Below, piece after piece: positions 10,901-22,045 of a stretch of 64,000 nucleotides of DNA. The first letter of the stretch is position 1, and each line of letters begins with the position of its first letter. Made by a program: the position numbers and the translations under genes. The notes beneath the pieces are model-generated. The model ran no database searches and was not told the DNA's origin. It was given only the letters and a program-made list of their open reading frames with translations. The DNA is from Macrocybe gigantea. Its lineage: Eukaryota > Basidiomycota > Agaricomycetes > Agaricales > Callistosporiaceae. The DNA is taken from contig SJRY01000320.1 of the NCBI GenBank assembly GCA_011319805.1, positions 62,001-126,000 of the forward strand, in the 5' to 3' direction.

Positions 10901-11860
10901 ATGGTCCCATTCTTTGTGGTCTGGTAAGCAATCAAAGTTCTTCTCCTTGAAGAGGTGTTTGAATCTGATCAGATATGGGGGTATCTGGGTTCCTGTCTTG
11001 TCGCTGGCTGTGGTTTTCGCTGGTTCAGCCACCTTCTGTATCTTAATCATCTGGTGGTTTATTTTGCATGTTTTAGGGCATCTGTCGAAGACAATTTCTC
11101 CTGTCCTCCATTTGATTGTTGGGTTGTGGTAGACAAGCCAGTCATGTCCTAGTAGCATGTCGGTTTTTCCGATGTCGAGTACGATGGCTTCCATGTGCTC
11201 CTTGTGTCCTTTAATGTCGATATGGACCTCCGCTACTTGGTCTGCTGTTTTCTGGCAGTTGGATGATCCGTCTGCATTTATGATGGGAATCTTCTTGATT
11301 CATCGTGTCTTCAGTCCTGTTTTCGCTACTATCGCGGTGTTGATGCAGGTCCTATCCACTCCACTATCGACTTCCGGTATTATCATTGTAATTCCTTTTC
11401 GCGTTCATATCCTTGCTGGTACTGCGAGTTCTTTCCTCTTTGGTGGTTTGTCCCCTTGGATGGTTTTCCTTGGTGCTTCAGATTGCTTGGCGGGAATGGT
11501 GTATTTCAGAGTATGGGATGATCTACATCCGGTATCGAAGCAAGTCTGTTTCAGTTGTATGGGTTGCGATTTAGCACCTCTTAATTGGACCCTTCGGCAA
11601 AACCCTCTTTGTCAGAGCTTTCTTCATCCTTGTCTTCTTCGTCCTCTCCTTCTTCTTCTTTCACTTCTCTGACCTGGGATTTTCCTTTCTTCTTCTTCTT
11701 GCAGTTCCATGCATAGTGTCCCTTTAAGCCACAATTGAAACATGTGACATTTGCTGCTCCTTTTCGTGGTTCCAGGCAGTTTCGTGAGAGGTGTCCTGGT
11801 TTATTGCAGTTGAAGCAGTTGTTGCTTCATACTTTGTCGACTTCCATGGCTTGTCCTGCT
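7956..11860 (-). pseudogene. R2 pol: protease, RT, RNase H, integrase, chromodomain (inactivated)
   Basis: Domains on the - strand: two CCHC knuckles at the gag end ([14 protein letters not shown] and [14 protein letters not shown], about 11835-11700), protease with DSG (VDSGVDRTC, near 11375) rather than DTG, RT with YMDD near 10400, RNase H near 9985, integrase from about 9500 with ISDRGPQF intact (about 8865), and a chromodomain near 8050-8190 (VKWKGYG). Stops and frame breaks separate the open pieces 10793-11194, 10139-10576, 8901-9527 and 7956-8846, so no full polyprotein can be made. A TGA just before the first knuckle fits CGA-to-TGA. Confidence 0.88.
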
Positions 11861-11879
11861 CCTTGGCTTGGATTTCCGG

Positions 11880-12723
11880 CCTTGCGCTGATTGCTTGTGA
11901 GTTCTCCTCTCATCACATTTCTGTGTTCATCGATGTTTTGTCCAATCGCTCAAACTGTTTTGATATATTCATCTCCATCTGTTGGAAGTGTGGAGATCGA
12001 GTGTATGGCTTCTGCTGTCCTTCAGTTTAAGCTCTTCTCGAGTAGGAAATGAGGGGCTGTTCCTGTCATTCCTGCTTTCCCTGCGAGGTCTACGAATTCA
12101 TCCAGAAATTCGTCGATGGGTCGGTTTCCCTATCTGATATTGAATAGTTTGCTTCCTGCTTGTGATGGCGACATGACGTTGCTGAATCATGTCTCTATCT
12201 CAGTTATGAAGTCGGCCCATGTGCTTTGGTTGGTAGTGGTGTCGATCTTCTTTGACGCCCAGTGGGCTCCAGGTCTGTCGGTCATTCTAGACAGGACTGC
12301 TCCAATCTTCTGTGTGTCCATGAGGTCTCCATGTGTGGTTATGTAAAGTTTCATCTTCCTCCACCAAATATCGAAGGACGTTCGATCTCCTGTAAAGGAT
12401 TTCGGGTCGGCGATGATTCCCTTGTATTCTGTCGTCATCCTTTGGGGGGTTTCTTCGTTATTCTCTTGGTCTTGGCTTTCCTGTTCCTGGATCTGTTGTT
12501 CTTGGGTCTGCTGTGCCTGTACTTGGGCTTGCTGTTCTTGGAGCTGTTTCTGTCTTTGCTCCTCTCTCTGTTCTTTCCAGTAGTCTAGGTCGACTCCTGC
12601 GATTCTACAAGCTTGTTCAAAATCGGCCCACTCTGCGGCGGTCGGTCCGTTTGTCTTTGGTAATCCTTTTCGCTCCCTCCACTGATAGTATTCATCCCAG
12701 TCACTATTGCTTACTTTCGCCAT
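11880..12723 (-). pseudogene. R2 gag (interrupted)
   Basis: It starts MAKVSNSDWDEYY at 12723 and stays open to 12187. A Gln-rich linker (about residues 60-85) precedes the gag fold (KSFTGDRTSFDIWW). Past the first stop the same frame continues with recognisable gag sequence and more stops, up to the zinc knuckles. It makes the capsid in an intact element; here it is truncated at about 178 residues. Confidence 0.75.
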
Positions 12724-12741
12724 GGTGGTGCGATTCTTTCC

Positions 12742-13302
12742 TTATGCAGTGCTTTGGCAGATTGGTCCTCTGAAGGGGTTCGGCAGTTTCGTTCCTGTGT
12801 GTTCTTGACTCTGGTGTCGTTCTTGTTGGTTCTGTCGTACGCTCTGTGTGTCGTGCCCTCTCTGTATCAGTACGTCTTCCTCCTGTGCTTGGCAGTTATA
12901 GTTCTCGATCTGTTGTTGCCTAAAGTCTCGGGCTTGTGTTTGTTCTTCTCTCGTTTTCTTGCGGATGGGTTCGTCCTCTTCTTCGGCAAGAAGATTCTGG
13001 TCTGACCACAGCTCTTCTGGGCTTATCCCATATTCTCCTTCTAGGAAGAGTTCTGCAATGAGGTGTGCTGCTCCTTCGCTGAGGATCTCAGTGGGCTCGT
13101 CTGTGGTGGTGAAGGCAAACTCTCTCAGAAATGCCTGCTCTTCGTCGTCACTACTTGGTGTAGGCGTGCACTCTCTCTTTCGTTTGTTTGGATTGCTAGT
13201 GTCTCTGCAGGTGGCGTGGACTGTCTCTGCGAATGGCGTGGACTGCAATGCCTGGTCTACTTCTCTGAGCCAAGTGCTCTCGTCGCTCGTGCTAGTGCTC
13301 AC
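12742..13302 (-). CDS. R2 5' accessory ORF, upstream of gag
   Basis: 186 codons, open from ATG to stop, ending 18 nt before the gag ATG. The protein is hydrophilic and acidic, rich in Glu and Gln, with a Ser/Thr N-terminus, a KRKRE basic patch near residue 40 and a Gln-rich C-terminal half with predicted helical character. I recognise no domain. Its position suggests either a separate N-terminal gag-like protein or a leader ORF. It is free of stops, unlike gag and pol of the same copy. Confidence 0.5.
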   Translation of the reverse strand: MSTSTSDESTWLREVDQALQSTPFAETVHATCRDTSNPNKRKRECTPTPSSDDEEQAFLREFAFTTTDEPTEILSEGAAHLIAELFLEGEYGISPEELWSDQNLLAEEEDEPIRKKTREEQTQARDFRQQQIENYNCQAQEEDVLIQRGHDTQSVRQNQQERHQSQEHTGTKLPNPFRGPICQSTA

Positions 13303-13391
13303 TGGGTCGGCGACCGCTTGTCATCGAATGTTGATCAAGTCTTTGATAAAGTGTGACGTGGTGTGTGTGTGAGTCTGAGCGAGTCTTGACG

Positions 13392-13402
13392 AGGCTTAAT
13401 AT
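13392..13402 (-). other. R2 self-priming primer-binding site
   Basis: On the - strand the 11 bases ATATTAAGCCT lie 2 nt after the 5' LTR end. They are perfectly complementary to AGGCTTAATAT inside the LTR, which lies about 33 nt after the start of a TATATAAG box, near the expected transcript start. The 2-nt spacing is the same as in R1 and R0. Confidence 0.75.
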
Positions 13403-13404
13403 CT

Positions 13405-13724
13405 TGTTAGGCTAGATGAATCTCAGAAGGACTCAGGCAGACTAAGTGCGAGAGTGGTCTTGAGATGATGGCAAAAGGAATATTAAGCCTAGCGCTACTG
13501 GTACATCTGGGAGTCCTTATATACATTACAGTACTTGAGCATGGACCATGGGCTGTGCAATGCTGTGGACTGTGGATGAGTAAGACTGGAAGGAGATGAC
13601 TCAGGATGACTAGGGAAGTGAGATGACTCGATGGCTGTGCGCTGCGCAGCATGATGGGGGAGATAAGGGATGTGGGAAAGATAAGATAAGAAAATGAATT
13701 GTCCTTTGGGCAACGTCTGTAACA
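13405..13724 (-). repeat. R2 5' LTR
   Basis: 320 bp, ending ..gtctgtaaca on the + strand, so the - strand starts TGTTACAG and ends CCTAACA. It carries the TATATAAG box and the AGGCTTAATAT segment complementary to the primer-binding site. Confidence 0.92.
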
Positions 13725-13729
13725 GTAGG
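13725..13729. repeat. R2 target-site duplication, right copy (gtagg)
   Basis: Identical to 7200-7204. R0 leader sequence resumes right after it. Confidence 0.9.
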
Positions 13730-14039
13730 ACTCTCTGAAGATTATCCTAGCACAGCCTTTTGATGCTCGATTTGGTCAGGGTCAGACTCAATGTTACCCT
13801 TAGACCTATCATATGTCCAAGTACTACAAGCAAGGACCTCTGACAGAGACTGGAATGTAGGTTGGCATAGGGTGAGGAGTAGTGGTGGAAAGTAGAAATG
13901 TTAGTTTCGGTAGGAAAAAGAGATGTGATGACGCAGCAGGTCCCTTTGGTCACACAGCACTCGAGGCCATTGGGCAACGAAGGAAGGGTGGTGGAGAGAG
14001 TAAGAGTAGTGAGGTGCACAGGGGTTAGCTTTGAGCTTT
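13730..14039 (-). mobile_element. R0: outer leader fragment of the older element
   Basis: The reverse complement follows the R1 leader from position 79 to about 390 at clear similarity. It begins with its own primer-binding site AGCTCAAAGCT (14037-14027), complementary to AGCTTTGAGCT-type sequence in LTRs of this family. Confidence 0.85.
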
Positions 14040-14457
14040 TGCTACGCAAAACCAAATCTGCATGCAAGTCACTCTAACTAATTCAGATGTGAGAGGCAGA
14101 GAGAAGAATGCTATTTCTAGCCAGCTCGAAGCTGGGTTCTACTGTACATGATTTCAGCTATTTATATATTATGACTCCCAAGCACGGACCACGACTATAC
14201 TATCCTCATGTTACATGCAATCCTCTACCCTAAATTGAATGAGTAAGGATTCTGCTGCATTCCTCATGGTATCCTGCAGGCGCTGTATAATAACCCTATG
14301 CCCTAGTCAGCACTGATGCATCATTGTTATAGGGTTGTCTCGAGATCATCGCATTGCATCCTGTATGTCACATCGCGCTTTGCGTCATGTATTCATCATG
14401 TGGTTCTTGAGTCATGTGCCCGTCATCAAGATAACGATAAGTCCTGAAATCATAACA
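14040..14457 (-). repeat. R0 5' LTR
   Basis: 418 bp related to the 3' LTR of R1. On the - strand it begins TGTTATG and ends GCGTAGCA. A TATATAAATAG box precedes CCAGCTTCGAGCTGG. The bases right of it (ctatc, 14458-14462) are one half of the expected target duplication. Confidence 0.88.
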
Positions 14458-15637
14458 CTATCTGTACAGAAGCAACAGGTAGTGTCACTTTCTGTCCTAC
14501 ATCTGATCCTAGATGCTGGATCTAGTCTTTATCAGAGAAACAACTCCAACTCTGATTTAATAATGACATGCTATAAGCACTCACAATATTCAAAGGCAAT
14601 ATGTCTAATGCACCTCCAGGTTCTATAAGCAATCTCTCTGATTAGAAACAAGAACCAGTCAATGTACTACTTCTAATGCCAAGTGTTTGCAGTAACAAAA
14701 GTCAGCTACAAGTATTTATAAATATAGCAGATCAAATTCCTATCTTTCTTTTTTTATTACATGTATATAATATTATTAATAATAATACTATTTTACTAAT
14801 CAATGTGGGATTGTAAGAGACCTAATGCTAATATAAAAAAAAGCCCATAATTTAGGCTTTCTTCTATTGAAATGTATTGCAATGTAGAGTTGTAACAATC
14901 TTGTATTGTAGAAATAAAATTGGATAACATTGTATAATAGAGATAAAAATGGATAGTCATGCAATTTTACTATACAATATTAATACAAAATTGCCTAGTA
15001 ATTGTCACCTTGTAAGACAATGTATTATAATATATTGTAATATATTTATAGGATATTTTGCTCTTTTCTATAGCTTAGACAAGCAAATACAATTAATTTG
15101 ATATCTTATTGAAGAAGAATTTTTTTTTGCACAAACTGAGCTCAGATTTGGAATAAGAACCTTGAAAAGCATTGAAAATACTATCTCTGAATTTTTTCCT
15201 ATGACAAAGTACACATGTGCACCAAATTTTTATATCATTGAGTAGATTTATTTAGCCAATTTTTGTGAATCCTGTGCATTAATCTAATAGAGTATAGCTT
15301 TAAGATGCTTTAATGCAGTTTTAGAATCATCCTCATGCCAAATTCTCCCTGTCTGATTTCATCCTATTCATCAATCTCCTCAACATCTGAGTCATCTTCA
15401 TCCTTTTCACTGTCAGGGCCTTAGCTTAGGGTTTCTTCTTCAGCATCAGTGTCAGAGAAGTACATATGAGCCATCATCTTCAACAACATTCAGGGAACCA
15501 TAAATGTTGGAATCCTTCCTGGTGCCTTGATAGCAGAGGCCAGAGGTGTTTTTTGCTCTCTTTTGTGGACAGCCTGCTGGCATTGTTGATATATCTAGTG
15601 GCAATTTACATATACTGTACATCAAAGACATGTAGCT
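14458..15637. other. AT-rich spacer, no supported gene
   Basis: About 1.2 kb. The part 14700-15360 is very AT-rich, with short runs such as aataataata and ttttttttt. No open frame with family similarity was found on either strand. It may contain decayed transposon sequence, but I could not name any. Confidence 0.5.
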
Positions 15638-17425
15638 CTAAGCTTCCCAATCATCTTCTATTATGATTTTCATCCTGAAACTCTTCTTATCTTGTTCCGC
15701 ATCTTCGTCAGCCCATGTAAAGTCATCTTCTTCCCCTTGTGTACGAGGAAGTGGTGTGTTCCTCTGCCCTACATCATGGTTATTAATAGTGATGTCAACC
15801 TCCTCTTCCTCTGCCTTCATTTTCCGTCGAGTGATATCCTCTTCATCTTCCTGCAGTGATGAAGTACATTACACTACACTTCAATGTCGGACTGGAAAGA
15901 ATAGAGAACGTACAATATCGAACTCATCTTCCCGTTCATCATACTCGACATTTTCATCAACTTCTTCAAACCCTCCTGCAAAAGCGCCCCATCTTTCGGG
16001 AGTTGGACAATGCCACAGAAGGACGTTTCCATGATTGGTTGTTGAGGCTATGGACGACTTGGTGGGATGCCACTGAAGGAAATCCTGCATGAAACAATCG
16101 GTGTGGACTGAAGAGAGCAACTCACGTGCAGATGAACGAGAGGTTCTCTGCCCCCATCCAATGCTGTCGTAAATTGACCATCGTTTGATAGATCCCAGAT
16201 GTATATTTTGTGCGCCGCGGGATCAGCAGCTCCTGTACAGAGTCAAGGGACCGTTCATCGAGGAATAGAATGCCATGCCTCCTGCCAGCCATTCACCGTC
16301 TGGGCTGTAAGATGTAGCATACCAAGCGGTTTTATTGATAGGATCATTGAATTTGTGAGTGGGCTCAAGCTCATCGTCAATGCAAGTTCCGTCAGTCGAT
16401 GAATAGGATGGCAACGTGAATTGGCGGAGAGTCCTATCTGAGGAGTTTGTAACAAGGCGGCTATGGCCATGACGAAAGGGGTGAGACAGCAAATGAGGCA
16501 CAGTACCAAAGTGCTCACCGGCCTGATTTGGCGAAATCAAAAGCCTTGAAAATTCCGGCGCCGGGAACTTTGTGGCGGGCCACCATCTAAGCAGTGATGA
16601 GTAAAGACCATGACGGTCTCAACAAGCATGACTTGCAAATTTCGTTCTGGCATTAAAGACCAGAATGCAGCCTGACGACGTCCCCACGAATATATGTCTA
16701 CCCGATGGACTAAATGAAGCTACTGTCATCGCCGACCTTGTCTGATGAGCGAGGGACGAGTCGAAGCAAATGCGATCATTACCTTGGTCTGTTGCCTTGA
16801 TTGTCCTCGTTTTCATCTTGAGATTCATACAATTCGACGCGTGACGGGTGGTTTTTACGCAGATCTGCAATGTATGCCTCTCCAGTGCTCAGTAGGGCGA
16901 GAATAATGTTGCTATTTATTTAAGATGAGGAGCCGGACTGCAGGTTGTTTGGGAGGCTTGCCTGTTTCTCGGATGGAACATGGCGGACAAAACTGGCGCG
17001 TCGAACCGTATGGTTGAGTACCTCTGTAGCGGCTCGGACTTCGAGGCGAGGTCCCATTTGATCACATTCCAATCCTTTGACGATGTTAAGACCCAACGAG
17101 AATTGCCTGACCAACTCCAAAAAGCTGTCAGATGCAAATCACCTTGGGTTGATGGCAAGACGAACTCTAGACTTGTAACTGCTTTCACATGGCCATCCAA
17201 ATGGCGAATGGAAGACCTTGTTTCCAGATCCCAGACTGTAGCAGAGCCGTTAGATTCGCCTACTCCGATGTACCTCCCTGAGGGATCAAATCGTGCAAAC
17301 AGGGCTGATGCAAAAAGCGACGTTTGGACGGCAGTAGGATGAGTAACGTTGAATGGACCTTGCAGCACATTAGCAACGATAGCATTGAGCAGATGCTCTT
17401 ACAAACTAATCAGTGATTCGTTCAT
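15638..17425 (-). CDS. SWD1: SWD1/RBBP5-like WD40 subunit of COMPASS (spliced)
   Basis: This family forms the WD40 scaffold of the Set1/COMPASS histone H3K4 methyltransferase in the nucleus. The N-terminal exon reads MNESLI and joins, by a 48-nt intron (17359-17406, donor GTTTGT), to SPFNVTHP, matching the family start. WD repeats include YIGVGESNGSATVWDLET and LTSSKDWNVIKWDL. Further exons run down the - strand: a WD exon with FVGTSSGCILVFN, one with SSDRTLRQF, and one with WHPTKSSIASTTNHGNVLLW. The conserved hinge ENVEYDEREDEFDI follows, then an acidic tail ending DDWEA. Some inner splice sites are not resolved. It is divergent to the PPR gene, with 279 bp between the starts. Confidence 0.85.
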
Positions 17426-17704
17426 GCTCGTCGTCGTTCAGCCTTCATCGCCGAGTCTGGTGCGTCGAAGACCTTGTCGAGGCTTCTATTACGGGCGTTA
17501 CCGGAGTAATTGAACCGGAATGACCCATACTTTATGTAATACGTGGGTTTGCCGCAGGAGACGCGTAGGTTGGATCGACGGCATTTTAGACTGACTCGCT
17601 GCAGGGACCCATCAATCTGCGGTTTCTCCCCCATTTTTACATCTCGAGGCATCGTAGTTCGCTTTGCTCGGCCAGCATTAAAATAATTGTGGGCGCCCGC
17701 GACC

Positions 17705-20700
17705 ATGCTGCCCAAAGTCGCGACTCACATTTTACACACGACCAGCCGAGCTGCCGCTTCCATACACCATCAGACCCACACCCTCCGCAATGTCCTTCAG
17801 TTGCAGTCTTCCTCGACAACATCCTCCAACTCCGGCAACATCACACCCTGGAATGGACCTGGTAGTTCGCACTGGAGCAACAATGGCCCCGGGCCTGGCG
17901 GCGCTAAGTACAATGCAGGCAATCGCTTTCATAACGGATTTACAGTGTGTATAATTATAACATATGATTCACAAATTTTTGGTAAACTCGCATCTGCTTA
18001 GGGCGTAGGACGCGCTGTTACACAGGCCAACGCTCTATCCCACAGCGACGGCTCATATTCTCAGTCAGATGATGCGGAGGAACTACCGCGTCGGGCCCCT
18101 GCCTCGCATCCAAAGCGCGCTCGCATCCGCAGCCACAGTCTATCTATGCAAACTCACCCCCGATTCGAGTCGAACCAGAAATTCGGCATCCTTAAAACTG
18201 TCCAGCTTCACGCCCAATCGCGCCGCTTTTTTACTCATGCAGAGCTCGCGGACACCTCGAATTCCTCGCCAGACCTCATATTTCCGCCGTCTGAGAAGGT
18301 CCGCCGCAATTCTATTTCGGCATCGTCGCCGACATCCACTGTCCTGGATACGTCTGTGCCACCACTGCCACCAACTCGTCGTAACTCTACATCGTCCTCC
18401 ATATCGAGCAGGATTGACTTTTCCTCGTATTCCCCGTCCTCACCTTCTGCATCTTCGGTTAACACGAACTTGCCGGATTTGACGTCTGGTAAAGAACACT
18501 CTGCAGAAATTTCCCCGGCATGCCGTCGTTTGTGGGATGCCTATCAAAATGGGGATGCGTCTGAAGTCATCGAAGGGGTTCGTTCTCTGCGCCAATCCGA
18601 CCCCAGACCTTCCGCACGGGAGTACAGCCTAGCCATTGAAGCGCTTTGTGGTATCAGACGACCGGGAGAATCAATGAGATTCGTGTTGGAGACATATAAC
18701 GATATGCTCCAGCATTCGGTCATGCCAACGGAGGAAACATATATCCGCCTCATTCTTGCACTAACCGATCGAGACTTCGAACTCCAAAATATAATTAGGA
18801 AGCACGAAAACCAGGTATGGCAAGACCAACTGTTGGACGCCGATGAGGGTGACCGTAGAGCATCGAACCACAACATAGCCGATCTTCTTTCCGAGACAAA
18901 TTTCGAAAACGCCATGTCCCTCTTTGAGATCCTCACTGGGTTGAAGAGGCGCTATCCCGTTAGCGTATGCCACAGCCTCCTTCGGTCGTGTGCGCTACGG
19001 GGAAATGTCGAAAGCGCGATTCACGTATTTGCTCAGTTGGAGTCTCGTGCCGATATCGTTCCCACTCTCATGGTTTACAAGTATCTTCTAGAGACGTACA
19101 TTAAAGCGGGACGCATCGATGGCGCCGAAGATGTTTTCAACGACTTCTTGCGACGAAGCCAAGCTGGCATTATCTCGAAGCTTTCGCCTGGGAACTCACC
19201 AGTGACGCAACTGCAAATTTGGAACCAGATGATCAGAATCTATTTCCTTAGTGGTTCCGCAGACAAAGCTGTGGATCTTGTGGACAAGATGATCAACACT
19301 CACGCTGGCGTTCATTATCGGTTGAAAGACATCCCCCCACCCGCTTCTTCCACTTTTGCTGCAGTTCTTTCCGGATTCTGCCACATCGGTGATTTGACCA
19401 CGGCGCTTACTTGGTTCGATCGTTTATTGCAAGAAGAGCATACGACATCCGATCCTTACGAGGTCATCGGTGGCGGAATTGCTATGCAACCCGATGCTTC
19501 CGCTTGGATGGTCGTCCTAGAGGCACTGGCTGAGGAAAATATGGTCGACGATCTCAATAAGTATTACCGAGTTTTGAGCGGCTCGTCTTACTTTCACGCC
19601 GATTCAAGGATTCAGAGCATGGTCAAGCCAGTGGTTTTCCATGCAAATATCGCTAGAGTCGCGTCCATGACACCCAATCAGGCGAAGCAAGCACTAGATT
19701 TCCTTGTGAATGACGTTATTCCTATCGGCACTCTTAATCGGCGGCAAGCGCAGATGCTCAGTTGCGTATGGCAGGCTTACCTCGCGCTAGGATTCCCGCT
19801 GCAGGATTGTCTGATTATCAAGCGATTCGAGTATGGGCCTTCCCTGCTGCAGGCCTACTTGCGTCTCAGGCAGCAGGGTACAGTCCCTCAACTGCATTTG
19901 ACGCATCAGGACTGGGCACTTCTTTTACAAGCGGCAGTGGATACAGAGCCCTTGGCAGAGAGGGAAAGGCAGCATATCGTTTCCGAGACATCCTTGGTGC
20001 TCATTCTACGGGACATCTCGCAACTTGGTATTGCTTTCGGTGAATTTGATCCTTCCCTTCTCGAACACATTCGCTCGTCGTTACATACAGGATATGGTCC
20101 TGAAGGACTTTCTGGTTTGGTCGCTGAACTCGGTCCGTCTTTCTCGTGCCTTCTGACCCCCGCCATACACCAAGCAGACAGTCCAATGACGGCTGAATCT
20201 GTCTCGGACTCTACATCGGTCTCGCCAGCGGATTTAGTAATCGACCACCGTCATACACGATTGATGGAAAACATATTGATTAGGAATGCGATTCCTTCTC
20301 AGGCATCCGCTGTCAAGGCCTACCGCATGTTCCTCGATGGCATCGAACGTGGCGTGGCACCGACGGAAACCATAATTGGCCGTTTATTGCAGGCGCTGGG
20401 GCGCTGTGGAGAGCTTGACAAGGTTTGGCATGTGTATAACACATCCCAGCTAGTCCTACAAAGCCTAGAAAACGCGAAAAAATGGCAAGAGCGTGCTTGG
20501 CATGCCATTGAAGATGCGATGATTATTGCTTTGACGGCGGTTGGCGATATGGAGTCGGCTCACGTTCACCGAGCTAGACTCCTCGCACAAGGAGGAGCGC
20601 CTTCGGCCGATGCTTATGCATGTCTGATTCATCATGTGAGGGACACCACGGATGATGCATCTGCTGCAATGGCCCTCTTCCACGAATCACAGGTGGTCAA

Positions 20701-21855
20701 AGTTCGCCCCAACCAGTATCTGTACAACAACATCATTTCCAAGCTTGCGAAAGCGCGAAAGGCCGATTATGCATTGGAGTTGTTTCAGCAAATGAAGACC
20801 GCCGGCATTCCACCTTCGTCCATTACATACGGTGCCGTCATTGGTGCATGTGCCCGAGTCGGCGATGTCCAGTCAGCGGAGGCACTCTTCAACGAGATGA
20901 CACAAGCTGCAAATTTCAAGCCAAGAGTACCACCGTATAACACGATGATGCAGCTCTTCACGACCACGAAACCTAATCGGGAGCGGGCATTGTATTACTA
21001 CGAGGAACTTCTCAAAGCTGCAGTCTCCCCGACTGCGCACACATACAAGGTAAACTCGGGCCGTACACTTTCATAACGAGACTGAAATTCCGGAAAATTA
21101 GCTTTTGATGGACGCGTACGGTGTCGTCGAACCGGTTGAACCCGAAGAAATGGAGCAGGTCTTCAGAAAACTTCAAGCGGATCCGTCCGTCGAACTACAG
21201 GGCGTCCATTTTGCTACGCTCATCAACGCTTACGGTTGTGTGCAAAAAAATCTTTCGAAGGCCATCGAGATTTTCGAATCCATAGAGTCCCATGGTCTCA
21301 AGCCTGATGCCGTAGTCTTCGAAGCTATCATCAACGTCCTCGTCGCCCATCGCCGTACGGACCTTATACCGGATTTCGTTTCGAGGATGAATTCGGCTGG
21401 CGTCCATATGACCGCCTATATTGCTAATTTTCTGATCAAAGGCTATGCCAACGTCGGTGATCTTGAACATGCTCGTAACATCTTTGAATCCCTTCTTGAC
21501 CCCCCTGAGGGAATTGCTGCTCCCAACAACCATTCTCCGCATGAGTCAGGAGTTTCGGCGAGTGTGTATTATATGGAGCCGGTATATAGAGAGGTGCGTC
21601 TCAGGACTCGACCTTCTTGCATTCGATTCTCAACCATTCCCTAGCCATCTACGTGGGAGGTGATGATACGCACAGAACTCGGTTCTGGAAACAGAGAAAA
21701 GGCGCTAGACTTGCTAGAGCGGTTAAAGGCCAGGTAAGGCTACGCCATCATCATCGTTTTATTCAAACTTAAAGGGTGTGCATAGAAAATACCCGGATGC
21801 CGTCTACAATCGTATTAGTGGAATCATGATTGATCACTCCATGGTGATGCCCTGA
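17705..21855 (+). CDS. Pentatricopeptide repeat protein, probably mitochondrial
   Basis: Five exons: 17705-17944, 18002-21049, 21102-21593, 21645-21733, 21786-21855. Joined they give 1,312 residues without a break. The N-terminus (MLPKVATHILHTTSRAAAS) is basic and hydroxylated, without acids, as in mitochondrial presequences. A Ser/Pro-rich linker reaches to about residue 240. PPR units are clearest around residue 250-420 and from about 950 to the end (for example YNNIISKLAKARKADYALEL, ITYGAVIGACARVGDVQSAE). Such proteins bind organelle RNA and act in its processing or translation. I cannot assign it to a named orthologue. Confidence 0.88.
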
Positions 21856-22045
21856 AGACATTGGATCGGATTCCCCAAAAACTGACCAATCTAAACGACT
21901 GTTTATGTGTAATGTACTGTATCATTATTTGCAGAATCATGTATAATAAGATGCAAGTCTTCGATAGAACGGAGCGTAATTTCAACTATCGTATCTTGTA
22001 GCTCATGCTGATAGCAATTTTTCCTTTCTTTGGGAACGTCATAAA

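Larger units (their letters stand above)
7205..13724 (-). mobile_element. R2: full-length Ty3/gypsy chromodomain retrotransposon nested in R0
   Basis: A 6,520-bp element on the - strand with LTRs of about 320 bp at both ends, a 5-bp target duplication, an 11-nt primer-binding site and a polypurine tract. From its 5' end it holds an extra ORF (12742-13302), gag, protease, RT, RNase H, integrase and chromodomain, then a second extra ORF (7561-7959). Its LTRs are unrelated to those of R1/R0. The LTR copies differ at roughly 20 positions counted by eye, mostly transitions, so the insertion is not recent. Confidence 0.93.

Noticed and set aside
7205..13724. The two 320-bp repeats as a simple segmental duplication
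   Set aside because: TG..CA ends, 5-bp target duplication, PBS, polypurine tract and gag-pol content show they are LTRs of one element.
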